Positions 6,398 through 15,265 of a DNA stretch of 64,000 nucleotides are shown here, one piece after another. The position numbers and the translations under genes are program-made. The notes beneath the pieces are model-generated. The model had not been told where the DNA came from, made no database searches, and worked only from the letters and a program-made list of their open reading frames with translations. The number at the start of each line of letters is the position of its first letter. The stretch's first letter is position 1. The stretch comes from Ruminococcus flavefaciens (GTDB lineage Bacteria > Bacillota > Clostridia > Oscillospirales > Ruminococcaceae). The stretch is from assembly GCA_023663905.1 (NCBI GenBank), contig JAMPGO010000001.1:62001-126000 (forward strand). The letters run 5' to 3'.

Positions 6398-8596
6398 TCA
6401 CTCTCCGCTGAGATTTATAATACTGCCGTTGAAATTAACTGTCTGCGATTCAAGGTCAGTTATTGTCACCGTTCCGTTTGAGTACGACGTTGTTATCACA
6501 TCGCCCTGCACTTCATAGCCTGTTATGGTGCTTTCAGCTATATCTTCATAAATCGGCTTCAGAAGGCTATACTTCTCCGCTATATCATCAAGCCAGCCCG
6601 AAGCTCCTGCGTAGTAATACACGTCAAGCTCGGTATCTTTAAGAATGCTTGTTTCCTCTGCGATAATATCATAGCACAGCAGGCTTCCCGAAGCCACTGC
6701 CCTGAGAAGTGTTTCCGTCGGATTCGGCGAGCTGTTGACAGCCGTTGAGGAATACGGGATAATTCCGTGAAGTACAATCTGATAAAAAGGCACGTCCTCG
6801 CTGAAAATATCAAAACGGCTCGATTCAAGCGGAATATTTGCTATACGGCTCACATACGGCAGAGCATAAGCATTTGCACCGTCCGCAAGAATACCGTCGG
6901 TGAGATTTTCCGAGAGCGCCTGCAATGAATCTTCCGCAAGCTCCATAGCATTGAAGCGTGATATTTTATTTTTACCATAGTCGCCGTAAAGCGAAGTCGT
7001 AAGCGTTGACGGCGAAATTCCCGTAAGTCCCGATTTCCTGTAATTCTCCGCCGTTTCAGTAAACACCTCGCCGAAATATTCAGGCGAAAGAAGAGACATA
7101 TTCCTGCTGAATCCGTCGGGAATACCAAAAGCTCTGTCGTAGCTCACAATGCGTGAATACTGCCCCGATACTCTCACACACGTACTGTTGAACGAATTAT
7201 AGCCGTTTCCTGAAACAAAATCCCTGTTGTCGGCGACAGGATAAAGCAGGGCATTTTTCCTGCCGACCGTATCAGTCAATTCACGGAATCCCGATTTTCC
7301 GCCGAGAGTTCCCGAAGGTTCGGCTTCCGTATCAATCCTGTTCTCCATACCGTCGTCAGTCCAGTTTTTATAAGATACAACAAGATTGTCAGCGCCCTTG
7401 TCTGCAAGTTCGGATATTATGTCCGAAGCCTGACTGTAATCCGTGACGCTCTGCTTCATAGTAACAGGAATGCCCAGTATGCTTTTTTTCTTTTCAGCAC
7501 CGCCATACAGGTTTATATATACCGATGAATCGGCATTTCCCGAAACAAGTCCGTCAGATATGAGATAATCACGGTATTTTTCAGCCACGTCAATATAGTC
7601 TGCATTTTTTTTTGAAATCGGGTAATATTTAAGCTCAATATCATCTGAATTAATATCGCCCTGCTCAAATACCGTGAATTTATCCGTACTGTTTCCCGAC
7701 ATATAGAAAGTATCGGTATTTCTGAGTACAAAAGTAAAACGGCACAGATTATACCTGCTGTTCGACTGCCCTGATATTTTTGCATTGATATACGCATTGG
7801 AATCGCCCTTTGAAGCCACAACAAGCATAGCGTTATCCTGCTTCACAATGCCGTATACAGGAAGATAAATCTGCTCTGTATCAGCGCCCTTTGTAACAGG
7901 TACTGCCGTTATATCAGCTCCGTAAACGCTCTGCGAGTAGGCATTTATATCCGCCGTCCTGTTATTGCTGAATCTTATCAGCGCACCCGAGCCGTCGGGA
8001 ATTACAAAATAGCCGTCCTCGTCGTCGGATGAAGCACCGAAACTGCCCATAACCGTTACCTCTGTAGCGATATTATCGGGACTGCGTTCCTCAATCTCCG
8101 ATACTTTAAGACTTGCCCGAAGATGGTCGGATTCAAGAACATAATCAACAGGAAACCTGAATCCTGCGCTGTAATCGTAAATAATACGCACGCCGTTTTC
8201 TATATCGCTCACGTAAAATTCGCAGTCTCCTGTACCCGAGCGAAGATAGTTGTTATTCGTGCGCTTTTCAGGGATTCCGTACCGCAGAACATTCGAGGAA
8301 AGAAGCTCGTTTTTTATAAGCTCGGATGCTGTATCGTCACTTCCTGCATCAGGCGGAGACGAATACCATATATAGCCTGTGCGCCTGTTTTCAAGCCCGA
8401 GAATGCCCGATTCTTCGTCAATCAGAAGCACATAGTCATCATTTTCGGCACATCTTCTGAATCCTGCCGATTTTTTCTCCACAAAGTTTTCAACAGTTTC
8501 AACAATATAATCTGTGGAAACTTCTTCGGCATAGATATTTCCCGAAAAACTGAGCATAAAGACGATAAGCAGGCATAATACAAATCTTTTTGCCAT
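6398..8596 (-). CDS. Secreted DUF5696-type protein
   Basis: A 732-residue exported protein. The signal peptide (MAKRFVLCLLIVFMLSFSGNIYAEE) has a likely SPase I cut after YAE or nearby. The next region (VLLIDEESGILGLENRRTGYIWYSSP) is typical of the DUF5696 family, which in Clostridia recurs next to sugar ABC genes. The central part (about 330-650) reads like a TIM-barrel glycosidase-like fold with repeated strand-helix pattern, but I cannot assign catalytic residues. It lies between the Yip1-like gene and the second permease pair, 4-6 bases from each. A role in handling or sensing the imported glycan outside the cell is inferred. Confidence 0.75.
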   Translation of the reverse strand: MAKRFVLCLLIVFMLSFSGNIYAEEVSTDYIVETVENFVEKKSAGFRRCAENDDYVLLIDEESGILGLENRRTGYIWYSSPPDAGSDDTASELIKNELLSSNVLRYGIPEKRTNNNYLRSGTGDCEFYVSDIENGVRIIYDYSAGFRFPVDYVLESDHLRASLKVSEIEERSPDNIATEVTVMGSFGASSDDEDGYFVIPDGSGALIRFSNNRTADINAYSQSVYGADITAVPVTKGADTEQIYLPVYGIVKQDNAMLVVASKGDSNAYINAKISGQSNSRYNLCRFTFVLRNTDTFYMSGNSTDKFTVFEQGDINSDDIELKYYPISKKNADYIDVAEKYRDYLISDGLVSGNADSSVYINLYGGAEKKKSILGIPVTMKQSVTDYSQASDIISELADKGADNLVVSYKNWTDDGMENRIDTEAEPSGTLGGKSGFRELTDTVGRKNALLYPVADNRDFVSGNGYNSFNSTCVRVSGQYSRIVSYDRAFGIPDGFSRNMSLLSPEYFGEVFTETAENYRKSGLTGISPSTLTTSLYGDYGKNKISRFNAMELAEDSLQALSENLTDGILADGANAYALPYVSRIANIPLESSRFDIFSEDVPFYQIVLHGIIPYSSTAVNSSPNPTETLLRAVASGSLLCYDIIAEETSILKDTELDVYYYAGASGWLDDIAEKYSLLKPIYEDIAESTITGYEVQGDVITTSYSNGTVTITDLESQTVNFNGSIINLSGE

Positions 8597-8602
8597 TATA
8601 CA

Positions 8603-9232
8603 TCACACTCTTATTCTATATGAAATTTCAGTATAAAGCGTTGATATGAACAGATACATCTGCTGGACGAGTGACATAAATAATATAAGCAGGAAAAGCA
8701 TTATGAACATCGCAGTTATTGTCAGGACAACTGATACGGCGGTTCTTACAAAAGAGTATTGGTGAACCGCCTTTATTGCCGAAAAAAGCAGAATTGCAGT
8801 CCACAAAATACCTGTTATCTCAATCGCCTGCATAAAAACATACTCGTCTTTTACCAGAAAATGCGACAGGACTGTATTTATAAAGCTCTGTGCGATATAC
8901 GGTACGAGCGAATAAGCACTGTATATAAATATATTTCTGAGACTTCCTTCGCCGTCAAGAAACGTGCTTACCGCATTGCTTCCGATTACCCACGCTCCGA
9001 ACACAACAAAACTGCTAACAATATACGGAATTATGCTGAACGTTTTATCGTAGGATTCACGGAACTGGAATCCGTACAGCCGTTCTTCCGCAATGCGTGA
9101 GAAGAACAGCAGGAAAATAATAATCACAGCTATTTTCATAGACCCCGATTTCTTCCACCGCATATCCTCGAAGCCCTCGAATATATGAGTAACGGCATAT
9201 TTCAGCCATTCAAGCTGGTTAAAGTCATTCAT
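8603..9232 (-). CDS. Yip1-like multi-span membrane protein
   Basis: A 209-residue integral membrane protein with about five hydrophobic segments (IAVIIIFLLFF, IVSSFVVFGAWVIG, NIFIYSAYSLVPYIAQ, ITGILWTAILLFSAI, VVLTITAMFIMLFLLILFM). The W..GSNAVSTFLDGEGSLRNIF..SAYSLVPY pattern is that of the Yip1/YIP1 domain in bacterial proteins. The start overlaps the stop of the NHL gene (ATGA). Function is unknown; in this gene order the NHL, Yip1-like and DUF5696 proteins likely work as an accessory set of the transporter. Confidence 0.75.
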   Translation of the reverse strand: MNDFNQLEWLKYAVTHIFEGFEDMRWKKSGSMKIAVIIIFLLFFSRIAEERLYGFQFRESYDKTFSIIPYIVSSFVVFGAWVIGSNAVSTFLDGEGSLRNIFIYSAYSLVPYIAQSFINTVLSHFLVKDEYVFMQAIEITGILWTAILLFSAIKAVHQYSFVRTAVSVVLTITAMFIMLFLLILFMSLVQQMYLFISTLYTEISYRIRV

Positions 9233-10575
9233 TTTCTTTTTCTCCGTCCTGCAAAAAATATTACTGCTATTATAACTGCAATAAGGGCAGATAAAATAAC
9301 TCCGCCGTCCGAACGTATGAACTCACAGCGATAACCCTCGAATGCCTTGCTGTAGATGTCCTGAGCGTCAGCGATTTCCGCATACTCCATAGATTTTTTA
9401 TAGTCGCCCTGCCTGAGAAGTGCGGAGGCAATGCCCTTGTATGCGTACCTGTAACCGCCGTCAAGCCTTATTACTTCCTGAAACGGTTCAAGGGCTTCTT
9501 CATAGAAGCCGTCGTTGTACAGCGTTACAGCCTTATGCACGACAGCTCCGAAATCTGTTTCGGCGAACACAGTTATATTATTTTTCATCGAATCAAGCAC
9601 GTATATATTGCCGTATGCCGATTCTATTGCCGTCGCCTGCTGAAAAGTACCTGTCTGCTTACCTGTTCCGCCTGATATAAACAGCAGATTACATTCCTCA
9701 TCGTACTGGAAAATACGTCCCTCTGTTCTGTCAAGGCAGTTTATAAAGCCCTCCTCTGATATATCTATATCAATAATTTCAGATGACATAACACGGTTCT
9801 GCGAAGTATCGTACATAGGAGTATAATCGCCGAAAGTGACTTCTTTTGCGGAAAATATATTGTCTCCTGCGGGATTGAGCTTCTTAACGGAATCCGTCCG
9901 TGAAGATGTACAGGTGAATATAAAATCGCCGTCTATATCAAAGCTCGTTATGCCTGTCGGGATATTCCGTGAACGTCTCGCCCTCTTTGAATCCGAGACA
10001 AACAGGTCGGAAATATATCCGCTTATAATATCGGGGACGGAAGTCACGCTGTCAGCGCCGTAGAAGCCTGTAAATTCGCCGTCGGGTGAGAATACTGCCG
10101 AGCCTGACGTTATATTATTCAGAACCGTGTAGATATTCCCTGCCTTGTCTGCAATAACTTTCTGCGGAAGAAATGTTTTCTGCTGGTCGTATATTTCAGA
10201 ATCTGGCTTTGTTATTTCACTTACCGCATTTCCGTCCTTATCGGTAACAAGAATGCGTGCGTTTTCACTGTCGGCGATGTAGATATAATCAGATACAAAT
10301 ATTCCCGAAGGGCTTTTCAGGTACGTTTCCGAGCCGTCCGCAAGAGTGAAGCCGTCGTATATTTTTACAGTCCCTGTCATATCCGAATCAACCGCAACTA
10401 TACGGTTGTTTCCCGTATCGGCTATGTAAAAAAGACCGTCGTCCGCAAAGAATATATCAGAGGGATTATTAAACGCACCTGCTCCTAGTTCATCGCCTGT
10501 AACCGAACGCTGAGGAAGATAGCCTGCCTGTGAGGGTATAGCCTCGCCCCATTTATCATAATTGTACGATTCCAT
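9229..10575 (-). CDS. NHL beta-propeller/TPR protein with C-terminal anchor
   Basis: A 448-residue protein. Residues of about 35-330 hold NHL-type blades (FNNPSDIFFADDGLFYIADTGNNRIV is the clearest, split here at residues 36-61). A TPR-like helical part follows (HKAVTLYNDGFYEEAL, YAYKGIASALLRQGDYKKSM), then one membrane span near the end (LSALIAVIIAVIFFAG) and RRKRK, which would keep the C-terminus inside. Relatives are normally exported, but no signal peptide is present and an in-frame TGA sits two codons upstream of the ATG. Either export uses the tail anchor or the N-terminus has been lost. Confidence 0.8.
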   Translation of the reverse strand: MESYNYDKWGEAIPSQAGYLPQRSVTGDELGAGAFNNPSDIFFADDGLFYIADTGNNRIVAVDSDMTGTVKIYDGFTLADGSETYLKSPSGIFVSDYIYIADSENARILVTDKDGNAVSEITKPDSEIYDQQKTFLPQKVIADKAGNIYTVLNNITSGSAVFSPDGEFTGFYGADSVTSVPDIISGYISDLFVSDSKRARRSRNIPTGITSFDIDGDFIFTCTSSRTDSVKKLNPAGDNIFSAKEVTFGDYTPMYDTSQNRVMSSEIIDIDISEEGFINCLDRTEGRIFQYDEECNLLFISGGTGKQTGTFQQATAIESAYGNIYVLDSMKNNITVFAETDFGAVVHKAVTLYNDGFYEEALEPFQEVIRLDGGYRYAYKGIASALLRQGDYKKSMEYAEIADAQDIYSKAFEGYRCEFIRSDGGVILSALIAVIIAVIFFAGRRKRK

Positions 10576-10586
10576 TATTCACCGCC

Positions 10587-11429
10587 CTAATTTTTTATGC
10601 CCGAGTGCGCCATAGTATCAATAATATGCTTCTGTGCAGTCATAAACACAATAACAGGCGGTACAAGCATAAATACCGAAGCAGCCATTGTTTCACCTGC
10701 TCTTGCAAGTCCCGACGACGAAATCTGCGCAATAACAGTCGGGAGCGTTTTGTACTGCTCCTGAAAAACAAGATTTCCGCCCTGCATATTCCAAGAAGCC
10801 TGAAATGCAAATATGATGAGGGTCATAAAAGCGGGCTTCTGATTAGGCAGGACAATCTGCCAGCATATCCTGAAAAGCCCTGCGCCGTCTATTTTTGCCG
10901 ATTCAATAACAGCGTCGGGCATCTGGCTTATGGACTGCTTCATAAGAAACAGCCCTATCGGAGAAGCTATTGAGGGAAGTATAAGCGCAAGCGGAGTATC
11001 TATAATCCCGAGTTCCGACATCACGGCATACTGCATTATGTAAATTACGTTGCTCTGATAGAGAAGCGCCGTGACAATGACTGAATTTATCAGCTTTCCG
11101 CCCGGAAATCTGCATTTAGCAAGTACAAACGCACTCATCGAGACAAATACGCACTGCAAGAACGTCACCGAGAATGTTACGGCGATACTGTTGAATAAAT
11201 AGCGTGAAAACGGCACACGGCTGTTGTCAAGCAAATCAAACATACTGCGGAAGTTGTCAAGAGTCGGGCGGAGGGTGTACAGCTCAGGCGGAAATATAAA
11301 AAGCTCCTCCTGCGGTTTAAGCGACATAACTATCGTCAGATAAATCGGCAGGAACATAAACGCTCCGAGTATGATAAGTACAAGAGCTGTAAAAAAACCG
11401 CCTGCCTTCTGTTTTTTTGTCTTAATCAT
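10587..11429 (-). CDS. Sugar ABC transporter permease, MalG type (first pair)
   Basis: A 280-residue CUT1 permease, six predicted spans starting FFTALVLIILGAFMFLPIYL. The EAA loop is MPDAVIESAKIDGAGLFRIC with IVLPN. I choose ATG 11429, seven bases after AGGTG; the TTG two codons earlier is only one base from it. The ribosome site overlaps the stop of the upstream permease gene, so the two are translated together. Pairs with the 11440-12330 product. Confidence 0.93.
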   Translation of the reverse strand: MIKTKKQKAGGFFTALVLIILGAFMFLPIYLTIVMSLKPQEELFIFPPELYTLRPTLDNFRSMFDLLDNSRVPFSRYLFNSIAVTFSVTFLQCVFVSMSAFVLAKCRFPGGKLINSVIVTALLYQSNVIYIMQYAVMSELGIIDTPLALILPSIASPIGLFLMKQSISQMPDAVIESAKIDGAGLFRICWQIVLPNQKPAFMTLIIFAFQASWNMQGGNLVFQEQYKTLPTVIAQISSSGLARAGETMAASVFMLVPPVIVFMTAQKHIIDTMAHSGIKN

Positions 11430-11439
11430 AAGCAAACAC

Positions 11440-12330
11440 CTATTCTCTGAAAAGTCTGCTGATTATTTTATTGCACAGGAACATAACAATAAAAAGTATC
11501 GTGCATATCGCCGAAGCACATCCCATTTCCCAGCGAACCCAGCCGTAGTCATAAGCGTGGGTCATAATGGTGTGGGCATTGTAGTCCGTTGACGGAAAGC
11601 CGACAAGCTCCTGCGCTATAGTTCCTGCCGTAAACGAGTTTACAATCTGCATAACTCCTGCAAAAAGCATCTGTGGTTTCATAGACGGTATGATAATATA
11701 CACAAGCTCCTGAAATTTACTGTCCATACCCTCTATATATGCCACCTCGTACAGGTTTTTGTCAATATTCCTGAATCCTGCGCTCAGGGCAAGGAATCCC
11801 GCACCGAGAGAAAGCCACAGCTGTACGACTATTGTAACTCCTAGAACATACCTCGAATCGGTAAGCCACTGCACAGGCGACTGAATAAATCCCCATTCAA
11901 TCAGAAATGAATTAAGCCAGCCGTTCATATCTCCGCTGAAAATTATCTTCCACACGGCATAGACATTCGCCATTGACGGAATATAGAATATCAGCGTAAA
12001 AAACGACCGCAGTCTGTTCGGAAGCTCGTTTATCAGCCACGCCAGCAGAAAACACACGGCATAGCTTACAGGTCCTGTAATTACGGCAAAGATTACAGTA
12101 ACACGTATCGCCTTTATAAATACCTTGTCGTACAGGAACAGGTTTATGTAATTATCCAGCCCGACAAACTTCGGAGGCTGTGCCATATTGAAATCCGTGA
12201 AGCCGACGGGAAGCGACATAACAACAGGAATCACAGTAAATACAACAAAAAATATCATAAACGGTGCGAGCATAAAATAGCACTCCTTATTTTTTCTCAC
12301 ATCGTGCCAAAGTTTTTTTAGTCTATCCAT
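11440..12330 (-). CDS. Sugar ABC transporter permease, MalF/UgpA type (first pair)
   Basis: A 296-residue CUT1 permease with N-terminal basic helix (MDRLKKLWHDVRKNKECYF) and spans from MLAPFMIFFVVFTVIPVVM. A periplasmic-side loop carries the usual PPKFVGLDNYINLF, and the EAA loop is IDKNLYEVAYIEGMDSKFQE with IIPSM. Its start overlaps the end of the binding-protein gene by eight bases with no strong ribosome site, indicating translational coupling. It is the first of four permeases in this operon. Confidence 0.93.
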   Translation of the reverse strand: MDRLKKLWHDVRKNKECYFMLAPFMIFFVVFTVIPVVMSLPVGFTDFNMAQPPKFVGLDNYINLFLYDKVFIKAIRVTVIFAVITGPVSYAVCFLLAWLINELPNRLRSFFTLIFYIPSMANVYAVWKIIFSGDMNGWLNSFLIEWGFIQSPVQWLTDSRYVLGVTIVVQLWLSLGAGFLALSAGFRNIDKNLYEVAYIEGMDSKFQELVYIIIPSMKPQMLFAGVMQIVNSFTAGTIAQELVGFPSTDYNAHTIMTHAYDYGWVRWEMGCASAICTILFIVMFLCNKIISRLFRE

Positions 12331-15166
12331 TATTTTTTCTTTCTATCTCATCGTTTATATCACGGTTGTACCACACAAGCATATCACGTGGATTTTCACC
12401 CTCGTTGACTGTTTCCCTGAATGCGTTCATAATATTTCTGGTGACGGCATAGGAAGCAGGGATTATGGGTATCTCTTCAAGCTCGGACTGCTGTTTTCTG
12501 AGCCGTTCAAGCTGATTTTCCGACCACGACAGATGACCGAGAGCGTTTATATTGGCAGTCTCAAACCGCCCGATAGTGCCGAGCATACCCTCTCTTCTGC
12601 TTCCGAAACGAGCCTGTATATCGTCCTGCGTGAACCATTTTATAAATTCCCAAGCCTGTTCTTTTTTATCGGAACTGCTGAAAATAACCGCTCCTGTGCC
12701 TGTTGAATTTGCGGTATGGTATAAATTTCCGTCCCTGAGAGTACCCGGAACAGGACAGAAATCCCACAAGCCGTTTATTTCGGGCGAAGCTGTTTCAAGC
12801 TGTCCCGCAAATGAATAATTCGCAATAACAATAGGGTATTCGCCCGTTCTGAAACGGCTGAATGCGTCGTAGGACTGCTCAAAGCTGTAGTTTGTATAGA
12901 AATCCGTCCAGCGTTCAAAAGCCTGCACAGCGGATGTGGAATCAAGCACGGAAGCTGTCATATCGTCGCTGTAATAGCCTGTTCCCTGCTGTAACATAAG
13001 CATAGCAAAAGTATGCCCCGATTCTGTCGCAGGAGAGATATTTGTCGACGGCAGAACCAGCCCTGCGGACATATAATTTCTCTGTAGCGCAGGAAGCATA
13101 TCAATAAGATTATCCCACGTTTCAGGCGGTGATGTTATACCAAGCTCCGAAAGTATATCAATCCTGTAGAACATCATCGGGAAGCTCTGCGTTATCGGCA
13201 AGCCGTATGTTCCGCCCTGATACTGATAATGGGTTAGTGCGTTTTTCTGGAATCTCTCCGCAACGTTGCCGAAGCCCTCATACTGCGATATATCGGCAAG
13301 CAGTCCTCGTGAAGCGAGATTCACGGGAAATTCACCGCCGAGAAATAACGCTGAATCGGGTTCTTTTCCCGAAAGAGTGGCTTCAACTATTCCGCCCGAT
13401 ACAAGATTGACAGATACAGGAATATCATAATCCGCCATAAATCCGCTCTCCGTCAGTTCACGGACAATCTGCGCCTCGTCACGTCCGAGCGCCACCCACA
13501 CCTCAACAGCTTCCTCGTCCTTTATATCAGACAGCGTTGTGTAATCCTCAAAAAATGAGCCTGCAAACGACTTGAAAGCAAACCATATGGATTCAAATAT
13601 TCCCTCTTTGCAGTCCTCAAACTGCCTGTCACAGGTCGCAAATTCTATGTAGTCGATTTCCAAGGGCTGTTCGCAGTAATCACGCATAACGGCTGATACG
13701 GAAGTTATATTTTCCTTAATCTGCGAGAGATAATCAGGGATTTTCAATGGCTTTTCAACGCATTTGTCAAGGATTACCGCCATATTTCCGAGCAGTGCGA
13801 CTTCCGAGCCTGTTGAGACCGTTTCAATTTCCGCCTGAATATCCCTGAGTTCCCGGGATATTCCGTCCAGTCCGTCAACAAGCCCGGGTATCTTCTCCTG
13901 CACGTAATAATCCGTATATTTATCGGGATAAGGTCCTGTAACCATAAGAATCTTTCTGTAGTATTCATTCAGCCTGTCAACTACGGAATCAAGCTTCCTG
14001 AGCGACTCGCCGATTTCTCCTGTCACGCATTCCATAGTTATTGTGTGATTCATTCCGCCTTCGAGATAAACATAAATATCTTCGCCCGATTCAGTCTGCG
14101 GAGTTGTTATGCTCCAGTCCTTGTCATAATAAAACTTCACCTGCTCAAGCTCACGGCACGGCGTTTCGCCGTCAATCAGAATGCGCCTGTTGGAATAAAG
14201 TCCTCTCATCTGATTCTGCCTTGCCTTTATTCCGAGCCTGAACCAACCGCCCTCCTGTACTTCTTCGGCAGAAATAACCCACGTAAGCGACTGGAGCGAA
14301 TCCTTCCAGCTTCCGTCAGCTCCGATAGTGTTGTACACCACCTTTACAGGGTCGGCAGGAGAAGCCTTACAGCTTGAATTGTCATAGGTCGGCGACAATA
14401 CAGCGTCGGATTTGTACAACGCATTCTCGCCCTCGATTCTGAAAATATTTGAAGCAGAAGATTCCAAATCAGGCGGAGTTTTATAGCTCTCAGTCACGGC
14501 AGGATTGAAAAATTCAAAGCTCTCCAGTGCAAATTCAGCACGCTCAGAACTGAAGCTTATCTTATGCACACCCTCTGTGAGATAAAAGAAAAGCGGTTCG
14601 CTGAACAAGCCGTCAGGGTCTTTTACAGTACACTCCTGCCACATACCGTGCTGAACCTGTGAGGGTCGCACCTGATTTCCTCTCGAATCAGTATAAATAT
14701 CGTTATCGTTAATCCACACCCTTTTAAGTACGATTCTTGAAGCCGTATCATATGGAATTTCATCGTCAATCCTTATGGCAAGCTCAATTTCGGGACTGTC
14801 TGATTCAATCGGAAAATAATTCACACCGAGACAGTATATACCTGTTTCCGTGACGTTTATATTATAGGAAATCTCTCCCGTACCGCTTTCCCATATAAGC
14901 ACGTTATCCCTTGTTTCGCCGTCAGAACCGTAACTTCCGACAGAAAAACCGCCGTCCGCTGAAATATAATCCGTTCCCGCAACAGTTATCCTGCTGTCGG
15001 GTCGGTTTTCATTGCAATACATATTATAATAGTCATCAAAATCAACATAGGGACTTTCAGGCTCGATACAGTAATAATCCGCACCCTCAGCTATGGCGGA
15101 ATATTCGGGCAGGGACAGGAAAATAATCATAAGTGAAATAAAACAGCAGAAAAATTTTTTAATCAT
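12323..15166 (-). CDS. Large extracellular sugar-binding protein with CBM-like N-terminal half
   Basis: A 947-residue exported protein. After a signal peptide (MIKKFFCCFISLMIIFLSL, AIA|E cut) come two beta-rich jelly-roll-like segments (about 55-215 and 240-385). A helical linker (385-540) precedes a family-1 solute-binding domain (about 545-930; LPITQSFPMMFYRIDIL, GHTFAMLMLQQGT, AWEFIKWFTQDD). There is no lipobox cysteine and no other anchor, unusual for a Gram-positive binding protein, so the N-terminal half may attach it to the wall or glycan. First gene of the operon; its consensus promoter lies 32 bases upstream. The ligand is probably a carbohydrate, not identified. Confidence 0.88.
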   Translation of the reverse strand: MIKKFFCCFISLMIIFLSLPEYSAIAEGADYYCIEPESPYVDFDDYYNMYCNENRPDSRITVAGTDYISADGGFSVGSYGSDGETRDNVLIWESGTGEISYNINVTETGIYCLGVNYFPIESDSPEIELAIRIDDEIPYDTASRIVLKRVWINDNDIYTDSRGNQVRPSQVQHGMWQECTVKDPDGLFSEPLFFYLTEGVHKISFSSERAEFALESFEFFNPAVTESYKTPPDLESSASNIFRIEGENALYKSDAVLSPTYDNSSCKASPADPVKVVYNTIGADGSWKDSLQSLTWVISAEEVQEGGWFRLGIKARQNQMRGLYSNRRILIDGETPCRELEQVKFYYDKDWSITTPQTESGEDIYVYLEGGMNHTITMECVTGEIGESLRKLDSVVDRLNEYYRKILMVTGPYPDKYTDYYVQEKIPGLVDGLDGISRELRDIQAEIETVSTGSEVALLGNMAVILDKCVEKPLKIPDYLSQIKENITSVSAVMRDYCEQPLEIDYIEFATCDRQFEDCKEGIFESIWFAFKSFAGSFFEDYTTLSDIKDEEAVEVWVALGRDEAQIVRELTESGFMADYDIPVSVNLVSGGIVEATLSGKEPDSALFLGGEFPVNLASRGLLADISQYEGFGNVAERFQKNALTHYQYQGGTYGLPITQSFPMMFYRIDILSELGITSPPETWDNLIDMLPALQRNYMSAGLVLPSTNISPATESGHTFAMLMLQQGTGYYSDDMTASVLDSTSAVQAFERWTDFYTNYSFEQSYDAFSRFRTGEYPIVIANYSFAGQLETASPEINGLWDFCPVPGTLRDGNLYHTANSTGTGAVIFSSSDKKEQAWEFIKWFTQDDIQARFGSRREGMLGTIGRFETANINALGHLSWSENQLERLRKQQSELEEIPIIPASYAVTRNIMNAFRETVNEGENPRDMLVWYNRDINDEIERKNNG

Positions 15167-15197
15167 AATTTTATCTCCGTATTAATAACTAATTAAA

Positions 15198-15226
15198 ATT
15201 ATAACAAATTTATAATTTGTTGTCAA
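15198..15226 (-). promoter_or_regulatory. Importer operon promoter with palindrome filling the spacer
   Basis: Minus-strand TTGACA (15226-15221), 17-bp spacer, TATAAT (15203-15198): a perfect consensus. The spacer 15204-15220 is itself ACAAATT-TAT-AATTTGT, a perfect 7-3-7 inverted repeat that extends one more base pair on each side. A repressor bound here would sit between the two boxes. No regulator gene is adjacent. Confidence 0.85.
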
Positions 15227-15230
15227 GCAA

Positions 15231-15262
15231 AAAGCACTCTCCTTAGAAAGGAGAGTGTTTTC
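15231..15262 (-). terminator. Terminator of the Hsp70/AAA-protease operon
   Basis: Perfect 10-bp stem CACTCTCCTT/AAGGAGAGTG with a three-base loop (15235-15257), followed on the minus strand by CTTTTTG. It lies four bases after the RCC1-like gene stop and right before the next operon's promoter. Confidence 0.88.
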
Positions 15263-15265
15263 TGA

